Assembly: GCA_022605405.1 (NCBI GenBank)
Contig: JABYQQ010000005.1
Location: 1,240,001 to 1,304,000, forward strand
DNA: 64,000 bases
Reading direction: 5' to 3'
Source: Earliella scabrosa
Taxonomy: Eukaryota; Basidiomycota; Agaricomycetes; Polyporales; Polyporaceae
The notes under the pieces were generated by a model that was not told the origin of the DNA, ran no database searches, and saw only the letters and a program-made list of their open reading frames with translations. Position numbers and translations under genes: made by a program. Shown here in pieces: positions 23,189 through 33,223 of this stretch (within the stretch, counting starts at the first letter, position 1; the number at the start of each line of letters is the position of its first letter).

Positions 23189-23506
23189 AGACGTCAAGGG
23201 CCCCCCGTATACCCAGTATATTCTTGGACATAGGACATGGACTGTGTACGTTCGGACAGGTGCAGTGCTCGTCGATGGTTGTTGTATTACCCCCTTGATA
23301 CCCCATAACGAAATGAGACCGAATTGGTCAAACTCACGGTTGTATCCGTGAAGTGGACAACAAAGCTAACTGGCTTGTCATGTGGTCATACGAAGGTTAG
23401 ATATATGTATATAACGCACCCTAGGTTTGGCGCTCCCCACATGCTCAAGGACACAGCACTCCCCACTGCCGTTGTAGCTCGCCTCCGAGCTGTCACTTCG
23501 CACATC
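23189..23506. other. Intergenic region upstream of the first glutathione transferase
   Basis: 318 bases without a gene. It holds a TATA-like run at 23402-23414, described separately. Otherwise nothing distinctive was seen. Confidence 0.45.
23402..23414 (+). promoter_or_regulatory. TATA-box candidate of the first glutathione transferase gene
   Basis: TATATGTATATAA lies 93 bases upstream of the ATG at 23507. The second copy of this gene also has a TATA-like run at nearly the same distance (24989-24995). Few genes in the window show one, which fits inducible detoxification genes. Confidence 0.5.
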
Positions 23507-24437
23507 ATGTCCGCCAACACTGGCGCCCCACTCTTGCTCTACACTGCTCCCACGCCCAACGGCTACAAAGTGACTGCATACCTAGAAGAGCTCAAGATCG
23601 TCTATGGCCTTCAGTACGAGTACGTCGAATGCAACGTTGCTACCACCCATACTCATGCCGTACTCTTAGGGTGGAAAGGGTCGATCTTAGCAGGAACACG
23701 CAGAAGGAGCCGTGGTTCATCAACCTCAACCCCAACGGGCGCATCCCGACGCTCGTTGACCGCGCGCGCAACAATTTTGTGGTGTTCGAGTCTGCCGCGA
23801 TCTTGCTCTATCTGCACCAGCACTACGACAAGGAGAACAAGTTCGCGTTCGACAAGGACGCGGACCCCGACAATTACAGCGAGATGCTTCAGTGGATCTT
23901 CTTTGTCGTGAGTACCACGTTCACTACGAGTGTCGGGCGAGCCCCATCTCATACAAAGTCGTCTATCGTAGCACGGAGGGCTGGGTCCGATGCAGGGCCA
24001 GGCCCATCACTTCAACAGGTTTGCCACCGAAGACATCCCTTATGGGAAACAGCGTGAGTGTCTTTCTCAGACTGCCGTCGTGTGGGCTATACGAAACGAG
24101 CACACGATGATGATCGTGACAACTTACAGGCTACACCGAGGAGACGAAGCGTCTCTACAGCGTGCTCGAGATCCGGCTGCAGGACAGAGACTGGCTGGCC
24201 GGTCCCGGACGGGGGACGTTTTCCATCGCGGATATGAACGCGATCCCCTGGGTGCGGCGCCATCCGTTCGCTGCGATTCCTTCGCTCGATCCCTGGCCGC
24301 GCGTGAAGGTGAGTTGTGGGACTGCTTCTCACAGAATCATTCGCGTGAGGAGAGGGTTCTGATTGCGTTTGCAGGCGTGGGTTGAGGCCGGGGATGCTCG
24401 CCCCGGGTTCCGGGCTGGCACGCAGACACCTGCCTAA
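23507..24437 (+). CDS. Glutathione transferase, Ure2p-like, copy 1
   Basis: Cytosolic glutathione S-transferase of the fungal Ure2p-like class, conjugating glutathione to electrophiles. The start [19 protein letters not shown] at 23507 leads into the thioredoxin-fold domain: [10 protein letters not shown], joined over an intron to [16 protein letters not shown], then [12 protein letters not shown] and [16 protein letters not shown]. The helical domain shows [59 protein letters not shown] and DPWPRVK, ending TQTPA with TAA at 24435-24437. Five exons, same layout as copy 2. Within an open upstream frame this Met gives the normal family N-terminus. Confidence 0.9.
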
Positions 24438-25082
24438 GAGACTGCAGTTGAACAGCACGACCGGTACATGCGTTAGTCTCAGCTCGGGGAGTGGAATGAG
24501 TATCCGAACGAGATACAATCCCTCTTCAGCGAGCCCCGGTTGATTGGAGGTCTGAGCGACTGTATTACTGAGCGTATGTTTGAACGCTTGGATAACTCAG
24601 CATCGGTCCTGTTGTGCTTCAACAAACACTGGCATGCCAAGACGCAACCATCTATTCTGCGCTGTATCGGACATCCGTAATCAGGGTAGAAACGCCCATG
24701 ATTCAGCACATATCGACTCCCAGCCGGAGGGACGCGTTGAGCTTAGATGTGTAAGCAAGAAGATGCTACAGTCATCATATGTCCGGATCCTCGATGGTCG
24801 TATTCGAAGGAACACTGTTCTGAATTGGCATGGCTGCCGGGTGTCCTGGACCGGCGCGTGGCTTAGCAAGCTGAAGGTTGAGTGGAATCAACAACGAATG
24901 ACGTGATTCCCCACATGCCACTGCCATATCTGTACATGGTCGAAGCTCGACTTGTGATCGACAGGCTAGCTCTCGGTCCATCTGCGGATATATAGAGCCC
25001 ATACAGCTCCGCTCAGTTCCTATCACTTCGCACCCTCTCATCGACCGCAAAGCAGACAGCAGGAAGCAATACCACCAACAAT
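24438..25082. other. Spacer between the two glutathione transferase copies
   Basis: 645 bases without a supported gene. Open frames here have no homology to the flanking enzymes, so no decayed third copy was seen. The promoter of copy 2 lies at the right-hand end. Confidence 0.45.
24989..24995 (+). promoter_or_regulatory. TATA-box candidate of the second glutathione transferase gene
   Basis: TATATAG 94 bases upstream of the ATG at 25083, spacing almost equal to that of copy 1. A pyrimidine-rich leader follows. Confidence 0.5.
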
Positions 25083-25994
25083 ATGTCCTCCGGAAGCGCA
25101 CCTCTCGTTCTGTACACCACGGCTACGCCCAATGGCCACAAGGCGTCCGTATTCTTGGAAGAGCTCAAGGCTGCCTATGGCCTCCAGTACGAGTGCGTAC
25201 CGCCCTTGGGGAACGCCATCAGTAGGACTTGGACTTGCGTGCTGATCTGGAGCAATCAACAGCGTCGAGAAGATCGATCTTAGCAAGAACACGCAGAAGG
25301 AGCCGTGGTTCATCAAGCTGAACCCCAACGGCCGCATCCCGACGCTCGTTGACCGCTCGCGCAACAACTTCGCCGTCTTCGAGTCCGCCGCGATCCTGCT
25401 CTACCTCCAGCAGCACTACGACAAGGACAACAAGTTCGCGTTCGACAAGGAGAAGGATCCCGACAGCTACAGCGAGATGCTGCAGTGGATCTTCTTCGCT
25501 GTAGGTGCCTTGATCTGTATGCCATCGCGTCGCGTCGCATACTGACTTGAATACCAGCACGGCGGTGTCGGCCCCATGCAGGGCCAGTCCAACCATTTCA
25601 ACCGATACGCGCCGGAAGACATCCCCTACGCCAAGAAGCGTGAGTATTGCTCGTATGCCATGAATAGATGAGGTTTACTCACCCGTAGCGGTATTCAGGC
25701 TACCTCGAGGAGACGAAGCGTCTCTACAGCGTTCTAGAGATCCGTCTGCAGGACCGTGACTGGCTTGCTGGACCCGGACGCGGGGTTTACAGCCTGGCAG
25801 ATCTCAATGTCATCCCTTGGGTGAGGATCCACGGGTTCGCGGGCATTGAATCCCTTGACCCATGGCCGCGTGTAAAGGTGAGAGCCCGCGCCTGGCAGAT
25901 TCATCGTGCAGATATTGAATATTGGTTGCAGGCCTGGGTGGAGGCTGCTCTGGCTCGCCCTGCGTTCCAGGCCGGCATCAAGGTTCCTGCCTGA
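25083..25994 (+). CDS. Glutathione transferase, Ure2p-like, copy 2
   Basis: Tandem paralogue of the preceding gene with the same exon plan. It starts [20 protein letters not shown] at 25083; shared blocks include [69 protein letters not shown] and [20 protein letters not shown]. Most differences lie in the surface of the C-terminal domain (for example [14 protein letters not shown] versus [14 protein letters not shown]) and in the last residues ([11 protein letters not shown] at 25992-25994). The intron phases match copy 1, so the duplication copied genomic DNA, not cDNA. Both copies look intact. Confidence 0.91.
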
Positions 25995-26405
25995 GGATGC
26001 GCTATGTAGGATGTCTGGGGCTTTGGACCATGTATCAATAGCATTGCGGTCGATACGAAATACCATGATGTGGAATTAACGGAAGGTGGGGATCGTGCTC
26101 GATGAATGTGAAAAAGGAATGAAGGACCTCACAAGGAGGGGTACCAGAACGAGCTGGATGCTGAAAAATTCGTAAGGCGGCATTATGACGGAGGCAGAAC
26201 ACGGAACCCCCTAGTAAAAGGCGAGGGGGTTGTCTGATTGCACTACCTCCTGCCGCTAGTCCGAGTTGCGGATTCCTGAGCGTATTGCCGCCCACTATTG
26301 CCTTTTGCTCGATCTGCGGGTGTGGGGTCACATGACGCTGGCTACCTTATCGAGTACGAATGTGGCGCGGAGTTGGACGCGCTCGAGCTCTCTTTCATCC
26401 ATGTC
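25995..26405. other. Intergenic region before the m6A methyltransferase gene
   Basis: 410 bases. The right-hand 90-100 bases stay open in frame with the downstream coding sequence (reading AGYLIEYECGAELDALELSF), so a 5' exon of that gene may extend into it, though no ATG is visible in that frame. The rest shows nothing. Confidence 0.4.
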
Positions 26406-28426
26406 ATGTCGGTCGAGGACAAGCTCAAAGTGGTCGCATCCTCAGTCCTTGAATCGCTCTTCTCCTCTCGTGCAGTGACTGCCCCTATATCCTCGTTCGA
26501 CCTCCTTACGCGCGTCGTCGCGTTTGGTCCTCCCCCTGCCGGTCTCTTTCCCGACTCAGGGCCTGTGCCCAGATTCCGGCTCGTCGATCTCGCGCGTTTC
26601 GAACGTGTATTGGAGCGCCTCGCCGAGAAATGGGACCAGGGCAGGATCACTCTTGCGCGGGACCAGGAGCGCGATGGAACCCTCACAGTGATGGCGGTGC
26701 AGCTTGGGACCGCGTCTTCGCTCGCAGGCCAGACCCAACATACCCCGGTGACGATGAAGAAGAAGCGCAAACGCGTGGTGGACGAGGATGATGACTCTGC
26801 GGCAGGCGGCGCAGAAGAGGAGGAACCTTCGAGCCCGGATAAGGACAAGGAGAGGGCCGAGGAGTGGAAGCCTCCACCGAGTACGCTGGATAGTTTGAAC
26901 AAGACCATGAAGGAGGTGTATGAGCTGTTGCGGCTGCCCAGCGCAAAGGGGAGGCTGCTTGCTGAGCAGGTGAGTACGATCTCTCTGTGCACTTAGATAA
27001 ACCCGCTAACGAGGTTGCATACTATCAGTTCCGGACCATCGTTGGCAGTTTCGAGCCTATATGTCCACACATCACGAAGGACGAGTGTGCAAAGGCACGG
27101 CGGGACGGGCAATCCTTGACGAGCCCCTCCAAGAGCGTTGCCGCTATTTGTGACCGTATCCACTTCCGCCCCCTTCTCCGACCTCATACTGATCCTGCGC
27201 TCGGGCACTGCTCATACCTCAATACCTGTTACTCCGAACCGACATATGCCCAATCGCCTTCTATCCCTCCCTTACCGTCGCACAGACAGATGCAGTATGG
27301 GGCACAGGGTTCGGGCCCGGTGAGTCTCCCTAGTGGCTTGGGTGCGGGTGGCCGAGGGAAGGAGAAGGCGCCGTGCAGATACCTGCACTTCGAGGTCGAT
27401 TGGGATGTCAATGACGGTCAGGGACTGGCGGATCAGCGGGTCGCTCCTAGAAGGAAGCCGTACAGACTCAAACTTGGGCTTGGTCCTGAAGGCAAGGAGA
27501 CAACCCCGGTACGACGCCCAGCACGGACTTTCATGGTCATGGATGAGACTGATAGTGTCTTCCCAGTTACCGCCGCAGTGGATCAATTGCGACTTGCGCA
27601 GATTCGATTACTCGGTGTTGGGCAAGTTCCACGTCATCATGGCAGACCCGCCATGGGACATCCACATGAGCGTACGTTCTACTTTGCTTCCGTGAGATTA
27701 TCTGCGTTTTCAGCGTATACCGTATAGCTGCCGTATGGCACAATGACTGACGATGAGATGCGAGCTATGCCAATACCGGCACTCCAAGACGAGGGCCTGC
27801 TTTTCCTGTGGGTCACCGGACGCGCAATGGAGGTTGGGCGTGAATGTCTCCGTGTTTGGGGCTACACTCGCGTCGATGAGGTTGTCTGGGTCAAGACTAA
27901 CCAACTTCAACGCGTAATTCGAACCGGCCGTACCGGGCATTGGCTCAATCATACGAAGGAGCACATGCTCGTCGGGGTCAAGACAGTCACGGACGAGCAC
28001 GGGAACCTGAAGTTCCCATCGTGGGTCAATCGCGGGCTCGACACGGACGTCATCGTATCGGAGGTGCGCGAGACCAGCAGGAAGCCGGACGAGGTCTATG
28101 GGTTGATCGAGCGGATGTGCCCCGGTGGACGCAAGATCGAGATTTTCGGGAGGAAACACAACACTCGACCGGGGTACGTGGTTGGTCGTGTATGCATGGT
28201 TTGCGCTGCTGACGCTCTTGTAGGTGGCTCACCCTTGGTAATCAGCTTGGAGCGGATCAAATATACGAGGAAGACCTGAGAGCGAGGATCAAAGCGAGGT
28301 GAGTTGAGAGTCCCTTTGTGTGGTAAGGTTATCCATGGATCGTTGACATCCGTTCTGCGTAGGTACCCTGAGCGGATTCTGAATCCACCACCGGACGCTT
28401 ATGGACACGGACAACAAGGACAATGA
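26406..28426 (+). CDS. IME4: mRNA N6-adenosine methyltransferase, Ime4/METTL3 family
   Basis: Catalytic subunit that methylates adenosines in mRNA. The zinc-finger-like N-terminal part includes [20 protein letters not shown] and CSYLNTC, then [11 protein letters not shown]. The catalytic block reads [15 protein letters not shown] (DPPW intact, about 27630-27670) joined over an intron to [11 protein letters not shown], then [52 protein letters not shown] and [14 protein letters not shown], followed by [14 protein letters not shown] after a further intron. These are the SAM- and RNA-binding segments conserved from yeast to human METTL3. An acidic/Lys-rich linker ([20 protein letters not shown]) precedes the zinc region. 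The ATG at 26406 is the first in-frame one, but the frame stays open upstream, so the true start may be in an earlier exon. Stop 28424-28426. Confidence 0.9.
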
Positions 28427-28894
28427 TGTCGTATCGTATCGTCGGGCCCATCGCACTCTTGGACTACAGCTTTGTTGTCGCTTGCTTTCGCATTTCCATG
28501 TATACTGATCTGTTCTTGTCCTTGTATCGATACGCGTATGTATCCAGCAGCTTTGCCCCGTAACTCTGTGACTACTGGCGCCCCAGTGTAGTAGACACGT
28601 CTGTTGTCAGAATGTCCACGTCCGCCCGGATGTAGGCACATGGCTGGTGTGAAGGTTTGGCAAGGCTTTGGCATGTATTCGGAGTTTAGCGTGGGTCAGA
28701 GGTGACGTACCCGGCTCTCCGACCATATATTATCCCCAAACCTCTACGTACAGACATTTCCTGCTGCTTGATTCACCCCAACAGCTTGACCGCGAGTTGG
28801 AACAAACCGGGTCTGTTCAAACGGTCCGTCCCTCGTACTCGGTTGGATACCCCAGTACTCACGTACCAGCATGTATGTAACTCCAGGCATCAAC
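28427..28894. other. Intergenic region upstream of the NmrA-like gene
   Basis: 468 bases without a supported gene. A TATA-like tatattatcc sits near 28726-28735, about 165 bases before the next start. Nothing else was recognised. Confidence 0.4.
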
Positions 28895-29951
28895 ATGACC
28901 GTCCTCATCACAGCCGCTGCAGGTCGAACCTCTAGTTTCGTGATTAAAGCTCTACTTGAGTCCGCCTCGGTCTCTCCTTCCGACCTGCGCCTCTTCGTGC
29001 GATCTCAAGAGTCCGTCGCGAAGGTCAAGGAACGCTTCCCGCAGCTGGCCGATTCTGCATTCGCCATTGGAGACTATCTAGAGGCGAGCACGCTCCCTCC
29101 CGCGCTGAAAGGCGTCGACGTTGTCTTCCACAACGCCCCAGCCTTCCATGCACTGGAGAGCGCGATGGGCATCGCGCTCATTGACGCAGCCAAGGTGGCG
29201 GGTGTCAAGCATTTCGTATATTGCAGTGTGCTGTTTCCCATCCTGACGAAGCTGCTCAACCACAAGGCGAAGCTATTGTACGTCATACGGGGACCATCCC
29301 CTGGGTTAGTGCTAATGATATCCCATGCAGCGTCGAAGAGCACTTGATCGAGTCGGGGTTGAACTACACGATCCTCCAAGTACGCGTACACCTACTCCTT
29401 GACCTGCCCCAGATGTTGTTCTTTAACATCGGTGCATTTGTTCAGCCTTCTTCTCTAATGCAAAACGTCAACATCGAACGCGTCGTCTCCACCGGCGTTC
29501 TGCCGGCTGCGTACTCCCCACAGACCCTGCAGGGCTACCTCGACCTCGAGGATCTCGCGGCCGTCGCGCGCCTCGTCCTGCTCGACCCCGCGTCGCACAA
29601 TCGGGCGCGGTACGAGCTTGTTGGGGAGAACTACACATTCGAAGACGTCGCGCGCGAGATCTCCAAGCAGGCCGGAAAGGAGATCAAGGTGGAACGCATC
29701 GCACTCGACCAGGTACTCGGACGAAATGCGACACATGTGAACATTCAAAACGAGTTTCAGATGGAGGGGCTGGCGAGGATGATGTACTACTATGACAAGA
29801 GGTAGGCGCTGCGACGACCGTCCAAGAGTGGTGCTCATGTCTTGCAAACAGGGGAATTCCAGGGAATAGCAACGCCGTCAGGTGGCTGTTGGGCCGGCCA
29901 GCTACTACATGGGCTGAGCGCATTCGACGCGACCTGCCGCAGAAGGACTGA
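28895..29951 (+). CDS. NmrA-like NAD(P)-binding protein
   Basis: Short-chain dehydrogenase-like Rossmann protein of the NmrA group, whose members sense NAD(P) or act as reductases; the substrate is unknown. It starts MTVLITAAAGRTSSFVIKAL at 28895 (an ATG 24 bases upstream is also in frame), where AAAGRTSS replaces the usual GATGxxG loop. DVVFHNAPAFH, VKHFVYCSVL, EHLIESGLNYTILQ (after an intron near 29275-29330), PSSLMQNVN and YLDLEDLAAVARLVLLDP are the standard NmrA blocks. The end joins GIPGNSNAVRWLLGRPATTW, a typical NmrA C-terminus, with TGA at 29949-29951. Three or four introns, about 310 residues. Confidence 0.85.
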
Positions 29952-30100
29952 CACGACGTGGGGTAGCTATTCACGCTCATACTCGTCAGCAATGTATGTA
30001 AAGCACCAGAAAAGCATTTCCTCGCGAACGGTGTTATACAGTACAGCATCGGATACAGAACAACACTGGCAAGCGCAAGACAGCACAAGAAACGCGAAGC

Positions 30101-32509
30101 TCACACGTCGCGGTCAACGAAGTCACCTTCCTCCTCGTCCCAACCGAGCGTATCGGGGTCGATCCCCAGGCGACGCAACATGACACCGATTGTATGCTGT
30201 ACAACCGCCGGCTCTTCCTCGTCAACGGTCTCCTCTACCTCCACCCCTCCCTCGCTCCCGCCTGATACCCTGGCCCTTTTCTCCGCATGCCCGTCGTCGT
30301 AGCCCCAGCTAGGATCGAACCCTCTCTTGACTCCAACCTTCTCGTCTTCGTCCGCGAACCATCCACCCTTGGCCCCGACGTCAGGACCTGTTCCAGGGTC
30401 GAGATCCTTCACGTAGTCCCACAGTGCCCAAGCGACCTCCCTTCCGGCCGACGTCCACTTCTCCACTAGCTGTTCCAGTACTTCTTCCTCATCGCCCTTA
30501 CTCGAGTTCTTGATCTTGATAGCCTGCTTGAGCGTCTGGACCTTGCCCTGAAGAGCTTGAATCGTCGGCGCCGCCCTCACGGCAGAGAAAACGCCTGATG
30601 CGGTGCCTATCGAGGACGAGCCTGCCGAAGCGGTCGTAGTCGAGGTCTGGAGAGGAGACTTGAACTGTTTCGCCGCGTTCGCAGTACGATCCTTGTTTGC
30701 GACGCCAGCACTCGGCTTCAAAGCGACCCTGTTCTCCTCGTTCACGTCCTCCTTGGAACAAGACCCGCGCACAGGCGGCTGCGGTGCCGCTCGGCCTGTG
30801 GCGTATACGGCATGCAAACCACCCTGAATGAGAGGCCCTTTGATGACCGGAGAGCGGAATGGTGCCGCAAGCTTCTTGCGTTGCTGCGCCTGGGAGGCCG
30901 GAGTAAGACGCTTCGGGTTCGGAGGACTAGGAATGCAAGTGGGCGAGGTGTCCTCGATTCTCTGGCCTGGCGTCAGCGGTTGACCACGCGAGTGCAAGGT
31001 TATACCTACCGCTCGCTTTGTCGGTCTTTCATCCTGGTCTTCATGTGTAGCAATTACGGGCTCTTCCGCGCCAAGAGATCGCTTGCAGCAAGGAGAGTTG
31101 TCTCGCGCATGCTCGATAGGAGGTGTAGCTGAGTACGCTTGGGTGTCGATAGGTGGCACAGGAGGGCTAGAGGATGGAGGCGTCTCAGAAGCTGACCGAC
31201 CGGGGGATGAAAATATCAAGGGTGGGCTAGACGATGGCGGTGGCGAGGAGGATGACAAGTCAAACATGGGAACGTCGGCATAGATGTCGCCGAGCTCTAG
31301 GTCGAAGATAGCTGCATCGTCGTCAGCAACATCTGCGCAGGGTGCAGGCATAGATTCAGGGAAGGACATCTGAGCCTTAGGTGCCTCGGCAGAGTCGACG
31401 ACGTCCATAGGCACCTGAGGCGGTGCGCCCAGATTGGATTTCGGTGATGCAAGGTTGTGGACAGACTGTTGGGAAGTTGCGGGCTTATTTGCGTCGATTG
31501 CGAGCTCCAGAAGCGCGGTAAGGTCCTCATCACCAGAGGTCTGGGATGTTGGAAGACTAGACGGCAGAAGGTCTTGATCTTGCAGAGCGAAGTCATCGTC
31601 GGCGACGGTGTCTTCGAGAGCGGGAAGGAATCCGTTGATCGACGTAACGGCAGTAATATCTTCGGTGATCAACGAGTTGCTCGCGGGTTGTACATCGACG
31701 GTGACCTCTAGACCCGCATTGTAGGATGCTGGCAGACGTGACGCGGCAGAAAGAGCATCAGAGGTGGCCGGTGGTGGAGAAGCAGTGTCGACGGCTGGTT
31801 GAGAAGTCATTTCATCGACCTCGACCTCGACCTCGACCGGTTGCGCAGAGTGATCGCTGTTGTCGAAGACGACCGCATCAGCTTCCTGTTGGCGGACGAC
31901 CGGCGTGGAGTCCTTGGCTGTCTTCAACGCGCCTTCAGCGGACGAGTGGCTCGCGGACTCCATGAGGCCGAGGACCGAGGACGGTGTTCCGCCTTCAGCC
32001 ACAATCATCGCAGGTGTACAGTCTGTAACGCTGGTTGAAGTCGCTGTCGCACAGAGAGTATTGCAGTCGTGCCCTTCGTTCTCGGAACGCGGATAGAGGG
32101 TGAGATGAGTCGACATAAGAGTTTGGTGCGGATCCTCCATGGTAGAGTTAGTATCGTGTAACTTGTCGTCGAGAGAGGCGAGTGATACATCAACGAAGTT
32201 GTCGACCGAGGCAGACGTTTCTTGACAGGGACCCAGCGAAATCTCAGTTGTGTGAGGCATCGAGTGAGCTTCGAGGATATCGGCGCTGCCAGTAGGAGCC
32301 GGAGGGAGCGTCGCTTGGCTCGGAAAAGTATCGCTCGCTGCGTCGCGCTGGAAGCTTTGTTCTGGTTGCGCTTCAAGATTTTTGACCGTAGGATTTTGAG
32401 CAGATGTGGCGGTGTCCGGGTCCGCTTCAATCGTGTCTTCCTTGTTGATAATTTCGGGGAATGGACGAGTAGGCACAGCCATAGTGATCACACCCGGTGA
32501 TACTGACAC
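30101..32509 (-). CDS. SFR1: Sfr1/Mei5-like recombination accessory protein
   Basis: Single open frame of 802 codons, unusual here where most genes have introns. The C-terminal ~150 residues fit the Sfr1/Mei5 domain, partner of Swi5 in stimulating Rad51/Dmc1 strand exchange: a coiled coil IQALQGKVQTLKQAIKIKN followed by LEQLVEKWTSAGREVAWALW and YVKDLDPGTG, then an acidic segment and a last helix HTIGVMLRRLGIDPDTLGWD. The first ~600 residues are Ser/Pro/Thr/Asp-rich and low-complexity, presumably disordered. Starts are possible at 32509 or at MAVPTRPFPEI (32482). Family membership rests on the C-terminal pattern. The head is much longer than the about 300 residues of yeast Sfr1. Confidence 0.75.
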   Translation of the reverse strand: MSVSPGVITMAVPTRPFPEIINKEDTIEADPDTATSAQNPTVKNLEAQPEQSFQRDAASDTFPSQATLPPAPTGSADILEAHSMPHTTEISLGPCQETSASVDNFVDVSLASLDDKLHDTNSTMEDPHQTLMSTHLTLYPRSENEGHDCNTLCATATSTSVTDCTPAMIVAEGGTPSSVLGLMESASHSSAEGALKTAKDSTPVVRQQEADAVVFDNSDHSAQPVEVEVEVDEMTSQPAVDTASPPPATSDALSAASRLPASYNAGLEVTVDVQPASNSLITEDITAVTSINGFLPALEDTVADDDFALQDQDLLPSSLPTSQTSGDEDLTALLELAIDANKPATSQQSVHNLASPKSNLGAPPQVPMDVVDSAEAPKAQMSFPESMPAPCADVADDDAAIFDLELGDIYADVPMFDLSSSSPPPSSSPPLIFSSPGRSASETPPSSSPPVPPIDTQAYSATPPIEHARDNSPCCKRSLGAEEPVIATHEDQDERPTKRAVGITLHSRGQPLTPGQRIEDTSPTCIPSPPNPKRLTPASQAQQRKKLAAPFRSPVIKGPLIQGGLHAVYATGRAAPQPPVRGSCSKEDVNEENRVALKPSAGVANKDRTANAAKQFKSPLQTSTTTASAGSSSIGTASGVFSAVRAAPTIQALQGKVQTLKQAIKIKNSSKGDEEEVLEQLVEKWTSAGREVAWALWDYVKDLDPGTGPDVGAKGGWFADEDEKVGVKRGFDPSWGYDDGHAEKRARVSGGSEGGVEVEETVDEEEPAVVQHTIGVMLRRLGIDPDTLGWDEEEGDFVDRDV

Positions 32510-33223
32510 TGACCGGGTGTCCAGAGGTGGTGGAGTGAGCGAGCACGGACCTAACTCGATGGACCTGGGAGGGCTTCGCGACAGCTTCGATGTGTATGAG
32601 GGCTCATGGATCTTGGGCTGGGCGGATAGCGGAGCGGGACCAGGTAGAAGACACAGTGATGACGAGGATGCACTTCTGTTGAGTCCTAGCGGGGATCCAG
32701 GGGCATGTTTGGAGCGGTCCGATGGTGTATGAAGGCTTGCCTATATGCATATAGTCAGTCCTCTATGCACAGTAATTGCGGGTCTGGGATGATCGCTACC
32801 GTCCGCAGAATGCTGGCTTGAGACGCCGACACCGAGTATACCATGATGTAACTGCCGAGTGTAGATTCAGGTAGGCGGGAGCCAAAACACGGTGAATCGA
32901 GGGGACAGGGTGAGTCTAGAGGGGAGATGGAGGAAGAGGACAAGACGCGTTGTTGACGCGTTGTTTGGCCCCGCCCGGTCCGGGATTACGTGGTCGGGGA
33001 TTGGCGTGATCTGCACCACAGACCGCATATGGCCATTCCTGGAAGGTGCGAATAACGGACTGAGTCCAACTGACAGATGCATTCGCAATATTACTCGCCC
33101 AGGTTGCAGAGGGGCGCACAGCTTGACCTCACAGCGTGCTTGTCTTGTGCAGCGCCATCGATTTAATTCCATGCCCACCAGGTGCGATGGGGGCGTCGCC
33201 GAGCTCCTCCCTCTGCCACCACC
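32510..33223. other. Divergent intergenic region, SFR1-like and membrane-protein genes
   Basis: 714 bases between divergent starts. No coding feature was recognised. A palindromic cluster caccgggtgt / acacccggtg-like lies at 32489-32521 around the SFR1-like start. Confidence 0.4.

Noticed and set aside
30307..30326. Sequence like a tRNA B box (GGTTCGATCC on the minus strand)
   Set aside because: It lies inside the SFR1-like coding exon (RGFDPSWG), with no A box or cloverleaf around it.
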